Assembly: GCF_902459535.1 (NCBI RefSeq)
Contig: NZ_LR699554.1
Span: forward strand, 2,294,001 to 2,358,000
Direction: 5' to 3'
Length of the DNA stretch: 64,000 nt
Source of the DNA: Paraburkholderia dioscoreae
GTDB lineage: Bacteria > Pseudomonadota > Gammaproteobacteria > Burkholderiales > Burkholderiaceae
The notes under the pieces were generated by a model. The model saw only the letters and a program-made list of their open reading frames with translations. It made no database searches and was not told the DNA's origin. Of the stretch, positions 42,424-51,971 are shown piece after piece. The position numbers and the translations under genes are program-made. Within the stretch, counting starts at the first letter, position 1. Every line of letters starts with the position of its first letter.

Positions 42424-44568
42424 TCAGGTGAGCGCGTGGCCCGCGTCGGCGAATCGCTCCACGCACGCCTGTCTCACCCGCTCGACCGGCATCGACCAAT
42501 CCTCGCCCGGTGCGCGGCGGAACAGGCGCAGCGTGTGCGGATACCACGGCGAATCGCTGCGTTCGTGCATCCAGCGCCAGTCGATATCTTTTTCCGGCAG
42601 CATCACCCAGCAAGGCTTGCCGAGCGATGCGGCCAGATGCGCGGTGGACGTGTCCACGGCAATCACCAGATCGAGTTGCGCGATGATCGCGGCACTGTCC
42701 GCGAAATCCGTCACGCGCGAGCCGAGGTCGAGCAGCGGCTGACCGGCGGGAGGATGTCTCGCTTCGTCCTCGCCGCATCCTTTTTGCAGACTCACGAAAC
42801 TCACGCCGGGCACGCTCCAGAGCGGCGCCAGCATGGCGAGCGAGGGGATCGACCGATTCGCGTCGTTATGATGGTTCGCGTTGCCCTTCCACACCAGACC
42901 GATCTTGCGGGCGGCCGGCAGCGCATCCAGCAGCGGCCGCCACCGTTCGACCAGAGACGGCTCCGCAGCGAGACACACAGGCCGCGGAATCGTATCCACG
43001 TTCGTACCCAGATGCAGCGGCGCGCTCAGCAGGCTCGTCCAGCAGTCGTAAGCAGCCGCGTTTGCGCGCGCTGTGTCGTGATCGAGCACGGCGTCCACAC
43101 CATCGACGCAACCCATCAACCTGTGCAGCGACGGCGCGCATGCAAAGGCGATGCGCGAGGCGCCCCGCGCCTTCAACAAAGCGAAATAGCGGCTGAACTG
43201 GATCATGTCGCCCAGGCCGTCTTCCTGCCACACCAGCAAGGACTTGCCCGCCAGCGGACCGCCCTGCCATTGCGGGCAGCCCAGCATCGAAGCGGTTTTG
43301 TAATGGACGAAGCCGCGCTGCTCGTAGCGGCACTCGTACAGGCGCCATCCTTCGTCGAAGCGACCCATGCCGAGCAGCAGGACGGCCAGACCGAATTTCG
43401 CGTCGCCGTAATCGGCACGTAAAGCGAGCGCCCGGCGATACGCGTTTTCGGCCCCGGATAGTTGCATGAGTTGCGCCAACGCCGCGCCCAGGTTGTAGTG
43501 CGCCTCCGCCAGATCCGGACATACGCCAAGCGCTTGCTCGAAAGCCTCGACCGCCGCAGTCAGACGATCGAGCCGGCGAAGCACGCAACCCAGGTTGTTG
43601 TACGCACGGACGAGATCGGGCCGCAGGCGGATCGCCTCGCGGTAGGCCATTTCCGCCTCGAACAGCCGCTCCAGTTTGCCCAGCGTCACGCCGAGGTTGT
43701 AGTGCGCTTCCGCATAATCAGGACGTTGCGAGATTGCTTCGCGATAGGCGGCTTCGGCTTCGGGCAAGCGTTCGAAATCAGCGAGCACCGTGCCGAGATT
43801 CAGGTGGGCTTCCGCGTAATCCGCACGAATGGCAAGTGCAAGGCGAAAAGCCAGCTCGGCTTCGGCGAGACGGAACGTGGCCTTCAGGACACCGCCGAGG
43901 TTATTGAGCGCCTCGGGATAGTGCGGCCGGATTGCCAGCGCCTCACGGTAGGCAGCGTCCGCTTCGGCGAGACGGCCCAGCTCCGTCAGCACGTTGCCCA
44001 GGTTGTTATGGACTTCGGCGTGGCCAGGCAGTCCCGTCACGGCGCGGCGAAACGCCGCTTCCGCTTCGTGCGGGCGGCCCAGGTCGTGCAACACAATGCC
44101 GCGGTTGTAGTGGGCTTCGGCGTAGTCGGGACGAAGCGCCAGCGCCTCGCGATAGGACGCCTCCGCCTCCTCCTTGTAGCCGAGGCCGTAGAGCACGGCG
44201 CCGAAATGATTGCGGGCGTCGGCGTGGGCGGGCTGCAGCGCGACCAGTTGCCGGTACATCGCTTTGGCTGCGGACAGGCGCCCTAACGACTTGAGCAGCA
44301 TGCCGAGGCTGCCGTACACCTCCGCGTAGCCGGGTTTGATGCGCAGACAGCGGCGCCAATGGTGTTCCGCATCCGCGGGCCGTTGCAACGCGAAAGAACA
44401 CGCGCCCGCGATATTCAACGCGTCGGCCCGCGCGCCGTCCGGCAGCGCACCACCTTCCAGCAGCGGCGTCACCATCAATAAAGCCTCCGCGAATTGACCG
44501 GCGGAGAACAACGAGACGGCCAGCTGGTTGATGTCGTCGATCGGGGACGCGAGCTGCTTGTCGGTCAT
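42424..44568 (-). CDS. TPR-repeat protein with GT9-like glycosyltransferase domain
   Basis: The 714-residue product has ten tandem tetratricopeptide repeats (about 75-415), each about 34 residues with the phrase YAEAHYNLG or close variants. The C-terminal 300 residues have the heptosyltransferase/GT9-like ending VIAVDTSTAHLAASLGKP, where an acceptor site or sugar nucleotide could be handled. TPR-glycosyltransferase fusions modify proteins or surface glycans. No signal peptide is seen, so it is cytosolic. ATG at 44568 has no strong ribosome site; a GTG at 44625 is possible. It is convergent with benD; the DNA also shows a 102-bp periodicity. Confidence 0.82.
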   Translation of the reverse strand: MTDKQLASPIDDINQLAVSLFSAGQFAEALLMVTPLLEGGALPDGARADALNIAGACSFALQRPADAEHHWRRCLRIKPGYAEVYGSLGMLLKSLGRLSAAKAMYRQLVALQPAHADARNHFGAVLYGLGYKEEAEASYREALALRPDYAEAHYNRGIVLHDLGRPHEAEAAFRRAVTGLPGHAEVHNNLGNVLTELGRLAEADAAYREALAIRPHYPEALNNLGGVLKATFRLAEAELAFRLALAIRADYAEAHLNLGTVLADFERLPEAEAAYREAISQRPDYAEAHYNLGVTLGKLERLFEAEMAYREAIRLRPDLVRAYNNLGCVLRRLDRLTAAVEAFEQALGVCPDLAEAHYNLGAALAQLMQLSGAENAYRRALALRADYGDAKFGLAVLLLGMGRFDEGWRLYECRYEQRGFVHYKTASMLGCPQWQGGPLAGKSLLVWQEDGLGDMIQFSRYFALLKARGASRIAFACAPSLHRLMGCVDGVDAVLDHDTARANAAAYDCWTSLLSAPLHLGTNVDTIPRPVCLAAEPSLVERWRPLLDALPAARKIGLVWKGNANHHNDANRSIPSLAMLAPLWSVPGVSFVSLQKGCGEDEARHPPAGQPLLDLGSRVTDFADSAAIIAQLDLVIAVDTSTAHLAASLGKPCWVMLPEKDIDWRWMHERSDSPWYPHTLRLFRRAPGEDWSMPVERVRQACVERFADAGHALT

Positions 44569-44765
44569 GAGTTCGTGGTAACTGGAGTCGGCGGTGATCC
44601 GGCCGGGAAAGCGAACATTTACCACGCAGCTTACGGGAATCGGCGCACCTGTAACGCGCCGAAATGAGCGGCTTTCGGGCTTCTAATCTCACGCTATAAC
44701 CAGGATCACCCGAGAAAAGACGGCACGGCGATGTTAGAATCGCCCGCGTCTTTACGCCTACCATC

Positions 44766-45167
44766 ATGACTCTAAGCTCCCGCAACCGCATGACCGCCTG
44801 GCTTGGCCTGTTCGCCATGTGGCTCGTCGTGTTCGCGCCGGTCGTGAGTCAGATGCTGGTGTCCAACCGTGCGCACGAGCCGATCGCCGCGCTTTGTTCC
44901 GCGCTCCAGCCTCGTGATTTGGGCATGGCGAGCGCCACGACTCAGGCCGCCCCGGCGCCGGTTCATTTGAGCCACGACGACGCATTCGGCGCGTGCGGCT
45001 ACTGTCATCTGCTGCAACACCACGTCGCCATGCCGACGGTCGCCTCGGTCGAGCCGCCGGCCGCCGTCGTGCTGGCGGGCACTGCCCCGCCCACGCTCTC
45101 CACCCGCTTCACGCCGCTCGGCGCATTTCCGTCCGGCCGCCCCAGAGCTCCGCCCGCCGTTTCCTGA
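44766..45167 (+). CDS. DUF2946 family small exported or membrane protein
   Basis: The 133-residue product has an N-terminal hydrophobic helix (AWLGLFAMWLVVFAPVVSQM) and then an extracytoplasmic segment with Cys77-x2-Cys80-His81 and His85-His86 (GACGYCHLLQHH). That cluster could bind a transition metal. DUF2946 genes are often next to TonB-dependent receptors for copper or iron, and here the receptor follows 82 bp later. Function is inferred. The start at 44766 has no clear ribosome site; ATG at 44790 is an alternative. Confidence 0.78.
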   Translation: MTLSSRNRMTAWLGLFAMWLVVFAPVVSQMLVSNRAHEPIAALCSALQPRDLGMASATTQAAPAPVHLSHDDAFGACGYCHLLQHHVAMPTVASVEPPAAVVLAGTAPPTLSTRFTPLGAFPSGRPRAPPAVS

Positions 45168-45249
45168 TCGCTGCCAGTCCTGATCGCGCATTCGCCGCAC
45201 CCGTCGAGGGGGCGCGCGATCGCCTGTTCCATGCATCAAGGAAACGTTC

Positions 45250-47634
45250 ATGTTCAACTTCGTCCTGCGAAGGCTGTCCCTTCGCGCCCGCAGCGGCGTG
45301 CGCAGCCTCTCGTTTCAAGCGCTGCCCCAGTCGCTTTTCCCGGCCTGCCTGCCTGCCATCGTTCCGGCGTTCGTACCGGCTTTCGTCGCCTCGCCCGCTC
45401 ACGCGCAGAGCGCGAGCGCCGAAGCCACGCTGCCCGTCGTCAGTGTCAGTGCGAGCGCGAATGCGGTCGCCGCGCCGCGCGCCGTCGATCCCAACCTGCC
45501 GGCCTCGGTCGAAACCGTCACCCCCGAGCAGTTCGGCAACTGGAACGTCGTCAATACGGAAGACGTGCTGAAGTACATGCCGAACCTCGCCGTGCGCAAA
45601 CGCTTTATCGGCGACCTCAATTCGATCATCGCCGTGCGCGGCACCAGCAACACGCAAAGCGCGCGAGGTCTCGTCTACACAGACGGTCTGCTGCTCAGCA
45701 ACCTGCTCGGCAACAGCTATTCGTTTCCGCCGCGCTGGTCGATGGTGTTTCCCGACGAGATCCAGCAAGTGGATGTGATCTACGGGCCGTTTTCCGCGCT
45801 CTATCCGGGCAATTCGCTCGGCGCGACCGTGCTCATCAGCACACGCATGCCGAAGCAGTTCGAAGCGAGCGCCGACGTCAAAGGCTTTACCCAGCACTTC
45901 AGCCTGTTCGGGGTGAACCAGAATTTCAACGGCAGTGAAGCGAGCGCAACGATTGGAGACCGCATCGGCAAGTTCTCGTATCTACTCGGCGTCAATCACC
46001 TGGAAAACACCAGCCAGCCGCTGCAATTCGCCACGCTGGCCCAGTCACATACGCCCGCGAAAGCCGGCGACATACCGGTAACCGGCGCGTATTTCTACAA
46101 CAACCAGACCAACACACCGACGGCGGTGCTCGGCGTGAACGGCGAAGGTATAGAACATACGGTGCAGGACCAGTTCAAGCTGAAAACCCAGTACGACTTC
46201 ACGCCGACACTGCAAGGCGGCTTCACGCTCGGCTATTGGCATCAGACGTATAACAGCCAGACATCGAGTTTCCTGCGCGATGCGAACGGCAATCCGGTAT
46301 ACAGCGGCAAGGTCGCGATCGACGGCTATGAATACACGATTCCCGCCGCCGCCCTCGCCCCGAGTCTCGGACATAGCGAGAACTGGCTCTATGGCGTGTC
46401 GTTGAAAACGCGCAATGCCACTGGCTGGAATGGCGAGGCCATTGCTTCGTACTACGACGTCAGCGACAGCGTGGCGCGCACCGCGAATTCGGGCGCGCCG
46501 GGCAATGGCCCCGGCACCGTGATTTTCGGCGACGGCACCGGCTGGAAAACGCTCGATCTGCGCAGCACCTATACGCCCGCGACGAACCAGGCAGGTCTCA
46601 CGAACCATGCGCTGAGCTTCGGCTATCACTACGACAACTACTTCCTCGACAACGAGAGCTACAACACGCTGAACTGGCGCGACGGCACGGCCACCTCGTT
46701 CGCCAATGCGTTCGCCGGCAAGACCCAGACCCAGGCGCTCTACGCACAGGACGCATGGCGCTTTCTGCCACGCTGGAAGCTCGTCTACGGCGTGCGCTAC
46801 GAGGACTGGCGGGCCTACGGCGGTTCGCAGTCGCTGGCCGGCACGACCCTGCCGTACAGCGACGTAAGCCAGCAGCATTTCTCGCCGAAAGCCTCCTTGT
46901 CGTTCGATGTTACCGACGACCTGACCTTGCGTGCGTCCATTGGCCGCGCGTATCGCTTCCCGACGGTCAGCGAGCTGTTCCAGGGGCAAATCAACGGCTC
47001 ATCGATCGTCAACAACAATCCGAACCTGAAACCCGAAGACGATCTCTCCAAGGAACTGACCGCCGAATGGGCGCACTGGAATGGCGTGTTCCGTTTCTCG
47101 CTGTTTCAGGACGACGTGAAGAACACGATCTTCAGCCAGACCGATACGACCGTGATTCCCAACGTGACGAACTTCCAGAACATCGGCAAGGTTCGCTCGC
47201 GCGGCGTGGAGACGAGCTACTCGGGAGAGGACGTGCTGGTGCACGGCCTGGACCTGCTGGCAAGCGTGGCCTACACGCAGTCGAAGATCCTCGAAAATGC
47301 GCAAAACCCCGCCACGGTCGGCAAGTACTTCTACCGGATTCCGCTGTGGCGCGCGGATATCGCCGCGACGTATCACTTCGGCGAACGCGCGGCATTCACA
47401 CTCGCCGCGCGTTACTCGGGACGCCAGTACAACACGCTCACCAATACCGACACGAATCCGGACGTGTTCGGCGGCACCAGTTCGTACACGGTGGCCGACG
47501 CGAAATTCACCTTAAGGCCGAACAAGATGAGCGAAGTCGGCATCGGCGTCGACAACCTGTTCGATGCCCGCTACTTCGTCTATCACCCGTACCCCGGCCG
47601 CACGTTCTACGTCGAAGCGAAGCTGCGCATGTAA
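45250..47634 (+). CDS. TonB-dependent outer-membrane receptor
   Basis: The 794-residue product has an N-terminal signal with AHAQS as likely cleavage region near residue 55, which is longer than normal. It is followed by a TonB plug domain (about 75-190; NTEDVLKYMPN and a central AVRGTSNTQS) and a C-terminal beta-barrel ending in VEAKLRM. It imports a metal, siderophore or cobalamin-type ligand with energy from TonB. The plug phrase DEIQQVDVIYGPFSALYPGNSLG is standard. ATG at 45250 follows AAGGAAACG. Ligand is not determined; the flanking DUF2946 and PepSY genes suggest copper or iron. Confidence 0.9.
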   Translation: MFNFVLRRLSLRARSGVRSLSFQALPQSLFPACLPAIVPAFVPAFVASPAHAQSASAEATLPVVSVSASANAVAAPRAVDPNLPASVETVTPEQFGNWNVVNTEDVLKYMPNLAVRKRFIGDLNSIIAVRGTSNTQSARGLVYTDGLLLSNLLGNSYSFPPRWSMVFPDEIQQVDVIYGPFSALYPGNSLGATVLISTRMPKQFEASADVKGFTQHFSLFGVNQNFNGSEASATIGDRIGKFSYLLGVNHLENTSQPLQFATLAQSHTPAKAGDIPVTGAYFYNNQTNTPTAVLGVNGEGIEHTVQDQFKLKTQYDFTPTLQGGFTLGYWHQTYNSQTSSFLRDANGNPVYSGKVAIDGYEYTIPAAALAPSLGHSENWLYGVSLKTRNATGWNGEAIASYYDVSDSVARTANSGAPGNGPGTVIFGDGTGWKTLDLRSTYTPATNQAGLTNHALSFGYHYDNYFLDNESYNTLNWRDGTATSFANAFAGKTQTQALYAQDAWRFLPRWKLVYGVRYEDWRAYGGSQSLAGTTLPYSDVSQQHFSPKASLSFDVTDDLTLRASIGRAYRFPTVSELFQGQINGSSIVNNNPNLKPEDDLSKELTAEWAHWNGVFRFSLFQDDVKNTIFSQTDTTVIPNVTNFQNIGKVRSRGVETSYSGEDVLVHGLDLLASVAYTQSKILENAQNPATVGKYFYRIPLWRADIAATYHFGERAAFTLAARYSGRQYNTLTNTDTNPDVFGGTSSYTVADAKFTLRPNKMSEVGIGVDNLFDARYFVYHPYPGRTFYVEAKLRM

Positions 47635-47708
47635 GCGCGCCCGACTTGCCGCATGCACACCGGCACCGCTAGAACCGATCGATTCATTTATTGCTCCAGG
47701 AGGATTTC

Positions 47709-49235
47709 ATGTCCACCACCGCTACCACCACTATCGCTGACGCACGACGCGCGCCCCCTGCGACCAGCGCGGCTCACCCCGGCTATCGCACGCTCTGGCG
47801 CTGGCATTTTTATGCGGGCCTCTTCGTCATGCCGTTTCTGGTCGTGCTGGCGATCACCGGCACTCTATATTGCTTCCAGCCGCAGATCGAACCACTGCTT
47901 TATCCGGAACGTCTGATCGTCGCACCCCAAGCCGTGCCCAGGCTGCCCGCAGAAGCGCTGCTCGCCAAAGCGCGTTCGGCCATGCCGCGGGGCGCATCCG
48001 CGGTGACCGCCGTCGTCGATAGCGACCCGCGGCGCAGCGCCGAATTCGTCTTCCGTCTCGCGGACGGCAGTAAACAGAGCGTCTATGTGAACCCCTACAC
48101 CGGTGCAGTGCTGGGCACGCTGAGCGTCGAGCGGCGCTTCATGCAGGTGGACCGGATGCTTCATCGCAAGCTGTTGCTCGGCAAACCCGGCGAGCTGCTG
48201 ATGGAACTCGCCGCATGCTGGACGCTTGTGATGATCGGCACCGGCGTCGCCCTGTGGTGGCCGCGTGAGAAAACCACGGCACGTAGGGCGCTATTGCCGC
48301 GTTTCACACTGAAGGGCCGCACGCTATGGAAAAACATCCACACTGTGATGGGCATCTGGCTCGCGCTCGGCGCAATTGCGTTCGTGTTGACGGGGCTGCC
48401 CTGGACGGGATCGTGGGGCAAGCAGTTCAAGGCACTCGCAACCGCAGCGAATCTCGGCGCGCCGCCGGGTTCCTGGGGTGGCCTGGCGTTGCGTTCGACC
48501 CTGCCTGGTACGGGCGACATGCAAGTCGCCGAAGCCGACACGCGTGCGCAAAACGCGGCGCGTGACGAGCATGCCGGGCACAGCGGCCACCATACCGCCG
48601 CAGCCGGCATGGACTCGATGCCCGGCATGGTGATGGACGACCTGCCTCTGCCGCTCACGCCCTGGGCGGTCGGCAACACGCCGGTACCCAACTCCGCTTC
48701 CGCCGGCGCAAGCCCGGCGCACCCACTGCCGCTCGGACGCGTGGTCGCGCTGGCCGCATCGCTCGGTGTGACGGACGGCTATAACATCGTGCTGCCGACC
48801 TCCATGACCGGCGTCTACACCGTGTCGTACTTTCCGGCCGACCCGAAAGACGAACGCACGCTGTACATCGACCAATACAACGGCGCGATCCTGAAGGACA
48901 TTCGCTATAGCGACTACGGCGCGGTGTCGAAGGCGGTGTCGTATGGCACGTCGCTGCATATGGGCCGTTATTTCGGCCTCGCCAACCAGCTTCTCTGCAC
49001 CGCTATTTCTCTGGGGCTGGCGGCAATGGCCGTCACCGGATGCGTGATGTGGTGGAAGCGTCGGCCGCAACGCTCGCTCAGCGCGCCGTCGCGCGAACGG
49101 GCCGCGCCGCCCATGCGCGGCTGGAAAACCGGCCTCGTTCTGCTCGGCGTCGTGTTCCCGTTGATGGGCGCCACGCTGCTCGCGGTGTGGCTCATGGATC
49201 GCGCGATCTTCGGCCGGGAACGCGCGCGGACCTAG
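47709..49235 (+). CDS. PepSY-associated membrane protein with Met/His-rich loop
   Basis: The 508-residue product begins with RWHFYAGLFVMPFLVVLAITGTLY, the PepSY_TM signature, and has about four membrane helices. A periplasmic loop near residues 285-315 is rich in His and Met (HAGHSGHH, then MDSMPGMVM), the composition of copper-binding loops. This type is often a ferric or cupric reductase or a partner of TonB-dependent receptors. ATG at 47709 follows AGGAGG. The stop codon is within a CTAG shared with the convergent methyltransferase gene. Confidence 0.86.
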   Translation: MSTTATTTIADARRAPPATSAAHPGYRTLWRWHFYAGLFVMPFLVVLAITGTLYCFQPQIEPLLYPERLIVAPQAVPRLPAEALLAKARSAMPRGASAVTAVVDSDPRRSAEFVFRLADGSKQSVYVNPYTGAVLGTLSVERRFMQVDRMLHRKLLLGKPGELLMELAACWTLVMIGTGVALWWPREKTTARRALLPRFTLKGRTLWKNIHTVMGIWLALGAIAFVLTGLPWTGSWGKQFKALATAANLGAPPGSWGGLALRSTLPGTGDMQVAEADTRAQNAARDEHAGHSGHHTAAAGMDSMPGMVMDDLPLPLTPWAVGNTPVPNSASAGASPAHPLPLGRVVALAASLGVTDGYNIVLPTSMTGVYTVSYFPADPKDERTLYIDQYNGAILKDIRYSDYGAVSKAVSYGTSLHMGRYFGLANQLLCTAISLGLAAMAVTGCVMWWKRRPQRSLSAPSRERAAPPMRGWKTGLVLLGVVFPLMGATLLAVWLMDRAIFGRERART

Positions 49236-49945
49236 AACACGCCCGGAATCACGCGGTAACGTACGCGGTCTTTATAGGTCCGATACCCCTCGTCCGCTGA
49301 GAGAATCTGCTCCTCGCTCACGATGCGCCCCACCTGCAGCGCGAACTGGCAGCCGTATACCAGCAGATTCTGCAAACCGAAGTTCACCAGCAGAAAGCCG
49401 ATGTCGGTCACGAAGTAGCCGAGGTACATGGGATGGCGCACGAAGCGATAGGCTCCGCGCGATACGACACCGCGGTTGGCCGGCAGGATGCCGAACGAGC
49501 GGCGCAGCGAAGCCTTGGCGAACAGCTGCCAGAAAATCCCCAGCAGTTGCAGCGCGGCGCCGATAGTCTCCGGCACGAGTTGCGCGCCGGGCGCGAGACG
49601 CACGGCCAGAAAGTAGTAGGTGCCGCCCATCGAACAGATGAAAGCGAACGGCCGCCAGTCGCGCCTGGTGGGCACCCTCGTGAAAAGCGACAAGCCCACC
49701 GTGAAACATGCCGCGACCACCAGCAACAACAGCGTGATCCGCGACGGCGCCGCCCACCACTGCGCAATCGCGGCACACGCGAACAGGCTCAGCATGGTCG
49801 CGGCGCCCACGCGCGTGGCCACTTCCACCAGCGCGTGACGCACGCCGCCTTCATTGCCTGCAGTTGCAGGCACGGCACTCGTAGCCGAAGTGCTTTGCGT
49901 GCTGACCGCGAGGGGCAGGTCTTGCAGAGATGTCGTCGGAGTCAT
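49232..49945 (-). CDS. Isoprenylcysteine carboxyl methyltransferase-like integral membrane protein
   Basis: The 237-residue product has about five membrane segments and the ICMT/PEMT-type motif RFVRHPMYLGYF followed by VSEEQILSADEGYRTYKDRV, where the SAM and substrate site forms. Bacterial members methylate small lipid-like or thiol compounds; no substrate is established. It starts 7 bp after the tadG stop on the same strand, so it is the last gene of the pilus operon rather than an independent gene. Its stop overlaps that of the convergent PepSY gene. N-terminal 35 residues are Ser/Thr/Ala-rich and unconserved. Confidence 0.82.
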   Translation of the reverse strand: MTPTTSLQDLPLAVSTQSTSATSAVPATAGNEGGVRHALVEVATRVGAATMLSLFACAAIAQWWAAPSRITLLLLVVAACFTVGLSLFTRVPTRRDWRPFAFICSMGGTYYFLAVRLAPGAQLVPETIGAALQLLGIFWQLFAKASLRRSFGILPANRGVVSRGAYRFVRHPMYLGYFVTDIGFLLVNFGLQNLLVYGCQFALQVGRIVSEEQILSADEGYRTYKDRVRYRVIPGVF

Positions 49946-49952
49946 GGCATGC

Positions 49953-51293
49953 TCACTTGGAAATGCGGAGGATTTGCGAAGCCAGTTGCGAAAAACACGG
50001 CTTCAGATCGGCCGGCGTTGCAGCGTAGCAATACACGCCGACCGGCTGTTTCGGGTTGTAGCAGCGCGATAACGAGTCGGCGGTGTTGGCCATGCATTTG
50101 AGTACGTCCTGGCCGAGTTCATTGTCAGGCCCGGCGGGTTGCACCAGCTCGGGTCCATAGCCGAGCGTGAACACGTAGGTGCCCTCATCGCGCGCCGCCG
50201 ATGCCATCGCTTCGAGCAGATTGCGCGACGCACGGTTGACGTTCACATAGGTGACGTTGCCGTTCGGCACGGCACGCGGCGCGGTCACGGGCCAGATCGG
50301 GAAGGTTTTCTCGTTGACGTCGTGGGCGTTGTACCACTTCGGCATGGCCGTCACGAGCTTGGTCACGTTGCTCTGAAAACACGGCGAGCCGAGCGTCTGG
50401 TTGAGCGCGTTCATGTTGTACAGCCCGGACATCGTGCCCGTGCTGTCCGGGCTCGCAATCGTGCCGGCGCTTTTGTTGCAGCCGCTCTGATTGGTCGTGA
50501 AGAAAGAGGAGAAGCTGTTCGGTGCGCCGTCCGAGAAAAACACGATCACCCGTAAACTGGACGGCTGCGAGATCACCGTGTTCAACTGGTTGCGCGCGTT
50601 CCAGATCGCTTCGGCCGAATTGGTGCTGCCATTGAAGGTGTATTTGTTGATGTCGGCGGTCATCGTCGTGCGATCGAAACCGCGCGCATTGCCGCTGAAC
50701 GGAACATCGACCACGGTGCCGTAGGCGAAGTGCATGAGCGCCACGCGATCGTTGGTCACGTCGAAATTATTGAGGAATGCCACCGCATTCGAGCGTACGG
50801 CGGCCGGCACGCCGGAGGTGTTCAGCGAACCCGTCGTATCGATCACAAACGCCATGTCCAGAGTCTTGCGAATCGCCTGCGAAGTCGAGCTCACGTTCAG
50901 CACCTTGAAGCCGAGCACCTTCGAAAAGCTGACCGGTACGCTCGCCTGTGCGGTCATGCCGATCGTTACCGTGCCCGCGTCGAATACGATCGACGGCGTG
51001 CCCGCTGCCACGCTCGAACCCAGAAAACCCGCCGGATAGTTCGCCGTAAAAAAAGCCGTTGCCGCCTGCTGCGCGTTATTGGTCTGCTCCGTCTGGTTGC
51101 TGCCGCGCGTGACCGCTTCGCCGGCCGCGATCACCGCGCCGTCGGTGGCGGCGTCGAGGCGTGCCTTGATCACGTAGCCGAGGCCGGAATCCACCGCAAG
51201 ACCGAGAATACCCAGCAACGCAATCAGCGACACCGCGACGATGATACTGACCGATCCCCTCTGCCGTCTTCTGCATGCCACTGTTGTTTTCAT
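49953..51293 (-). CDS. tadG: TadG-like pilus assembly protein with von Willebrand A domain
   Basis: The 446-residue product has the TadE/TadG N-terminal hydrophobic helix (GSVSIIVAVSLIALLGILGLAVDSG) and a vWA domain with a MIDAS-like DTTGS (near residue 153). It is likely anchored in the inner membrane with the vWA domain in the periplasm, and helps in Tad pilus biogenesis. Cys residues near the C-terminus may form a disulfide. It lies 47 bp after tadF and 7 bp before the methyltransferase gene. Confidence 0.86.
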   Translation of the reverse strand: MKTTVACRRRQRGSVSIIVAVSLIALLGILGLAVDSGLGYVIKARLDAATDGAVIAAGEAVTRGSNQTEQTNNAQQAATAFFTANYPAGFLGSSVAAGTPSIVFDAGTVTIGMTAQASVPVSFSKVLGFKVLNVSSTSQAIRKTLDMAFVIDTTGSLNTSGVPAAVRSNAVAFLNNFDVTNDRVALMHFAYGTVVDVPFSGNARGFDRTTMTADINKYTFNGSTNSAEAIWNARNQLNTVISQPSSLRVIVFFSDGAPNSFSSFFTTNQSGCNKSAGTIASPDSTGTMSGLYNMNALNQTLGSPCFQSNVTKLVTAMPKWYNAHDVNEKTFPIWPVTAPRAVPNGNVTYVNVNRASRNLLEAMASAARDEGTYVFTLGYGPELVQPAGPDNELGQDVLKCMANTADSLSRCYNPKQPVGVYCYAATPADLKPCFSQLASQILRISK

Positions 51294-51340
51294 TGCTTCC
51301 CCCGAACCCGTTTTTTTATTTGACCCGGCTTTTCGGTGCG

Positions 51341-51970
51341 TCAGAACACCGTCATTGCATAGAGATTCGGCGAGAGCGCGGGCGTTTTGATGCCACCGCC
51401 TAGATTCAGCGAACCGATCAGCGGCGTTTGCAGATAGAACGCCTCCACCACGTAAGCGATCTGACCGTCGGAGAGCTTGCCTTGCAGCAGGTTCACCACC
51501 GGCGACGTGCTCCCCGCTGCCGGAATTCCACTGCAGCCGCCGCTGCCGTCGGTCGCCCAGCGCGTGCCGCTATTGCCGCAGCTCCACAACTGGCTCGCCG
51601 GATAGTAGTTGCCGCCATTCCAGCGGTATTGCGCGACCACCACGCCCGTACAGTTATTGCCGCTGCTGTCGCAGTTATTGTTGCCCATGATCTCGGTGAT
51701 ATAGATCATGCCGTGCGCCGTCATGTTCAACGGCGGCGTAGTGGCGGTCAGCGAAGACATGATGGTCTGCATCGGATAAGTGAGCGACGCGCGCGAGGAC
51801 AGACTCGCGCCTTCGCGGCTGACGTTGATCAGAATCATCTGCGCCTGGATGTTGCGGGCAATGTCGTATACCGGTAGCGCGAGTGCCACCAGCATCGGCA
51901 GTAACAGCGCCATTTCCACGCTGACAATGCCTCTGGACGCGCGGCGGCTTCGCAGGGAACGTGTGCGCAT
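51341..51970 (-). CDS. tadF: TadE/TadF-family minor pseudopilin
   Basis: The 209-residue product has the short basic leader MRTRSLRSRRASRGIVSVEM and a hydrophobic segment beginning after Gly14 with Glu five residues on, the TadE-like pseudopilin processing pattern. The rest is periplasmic, with several Cys residues (NNNCDSSGNNCTG) that may pair. TadE and TadF proteins help to assemble Flp pili after cleavage by TadV. ATG at 51970 lies directly after tadE. Confidence 0.82.
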   Translation of the reverse strand: MRTRSLRSRRASRGIVSVEMALLLPMLVALALPVYDIARNIQAQMILINVSREGASLSSRASLTYPMQTIMSSLTATTPPLNMTAHGMIYITEIMGNNNCDSSGNNCTGVVVAQYRWNGGNYYPASQLWSCGNSGTRWATDGSGGCSGIPAAGSTSPVVNLLQGKLSDGQIAYVVEAFYLQTPLIGSLNLGGGIKTPALSPNLYAMTVF

Positions 51971-51971
51971 G

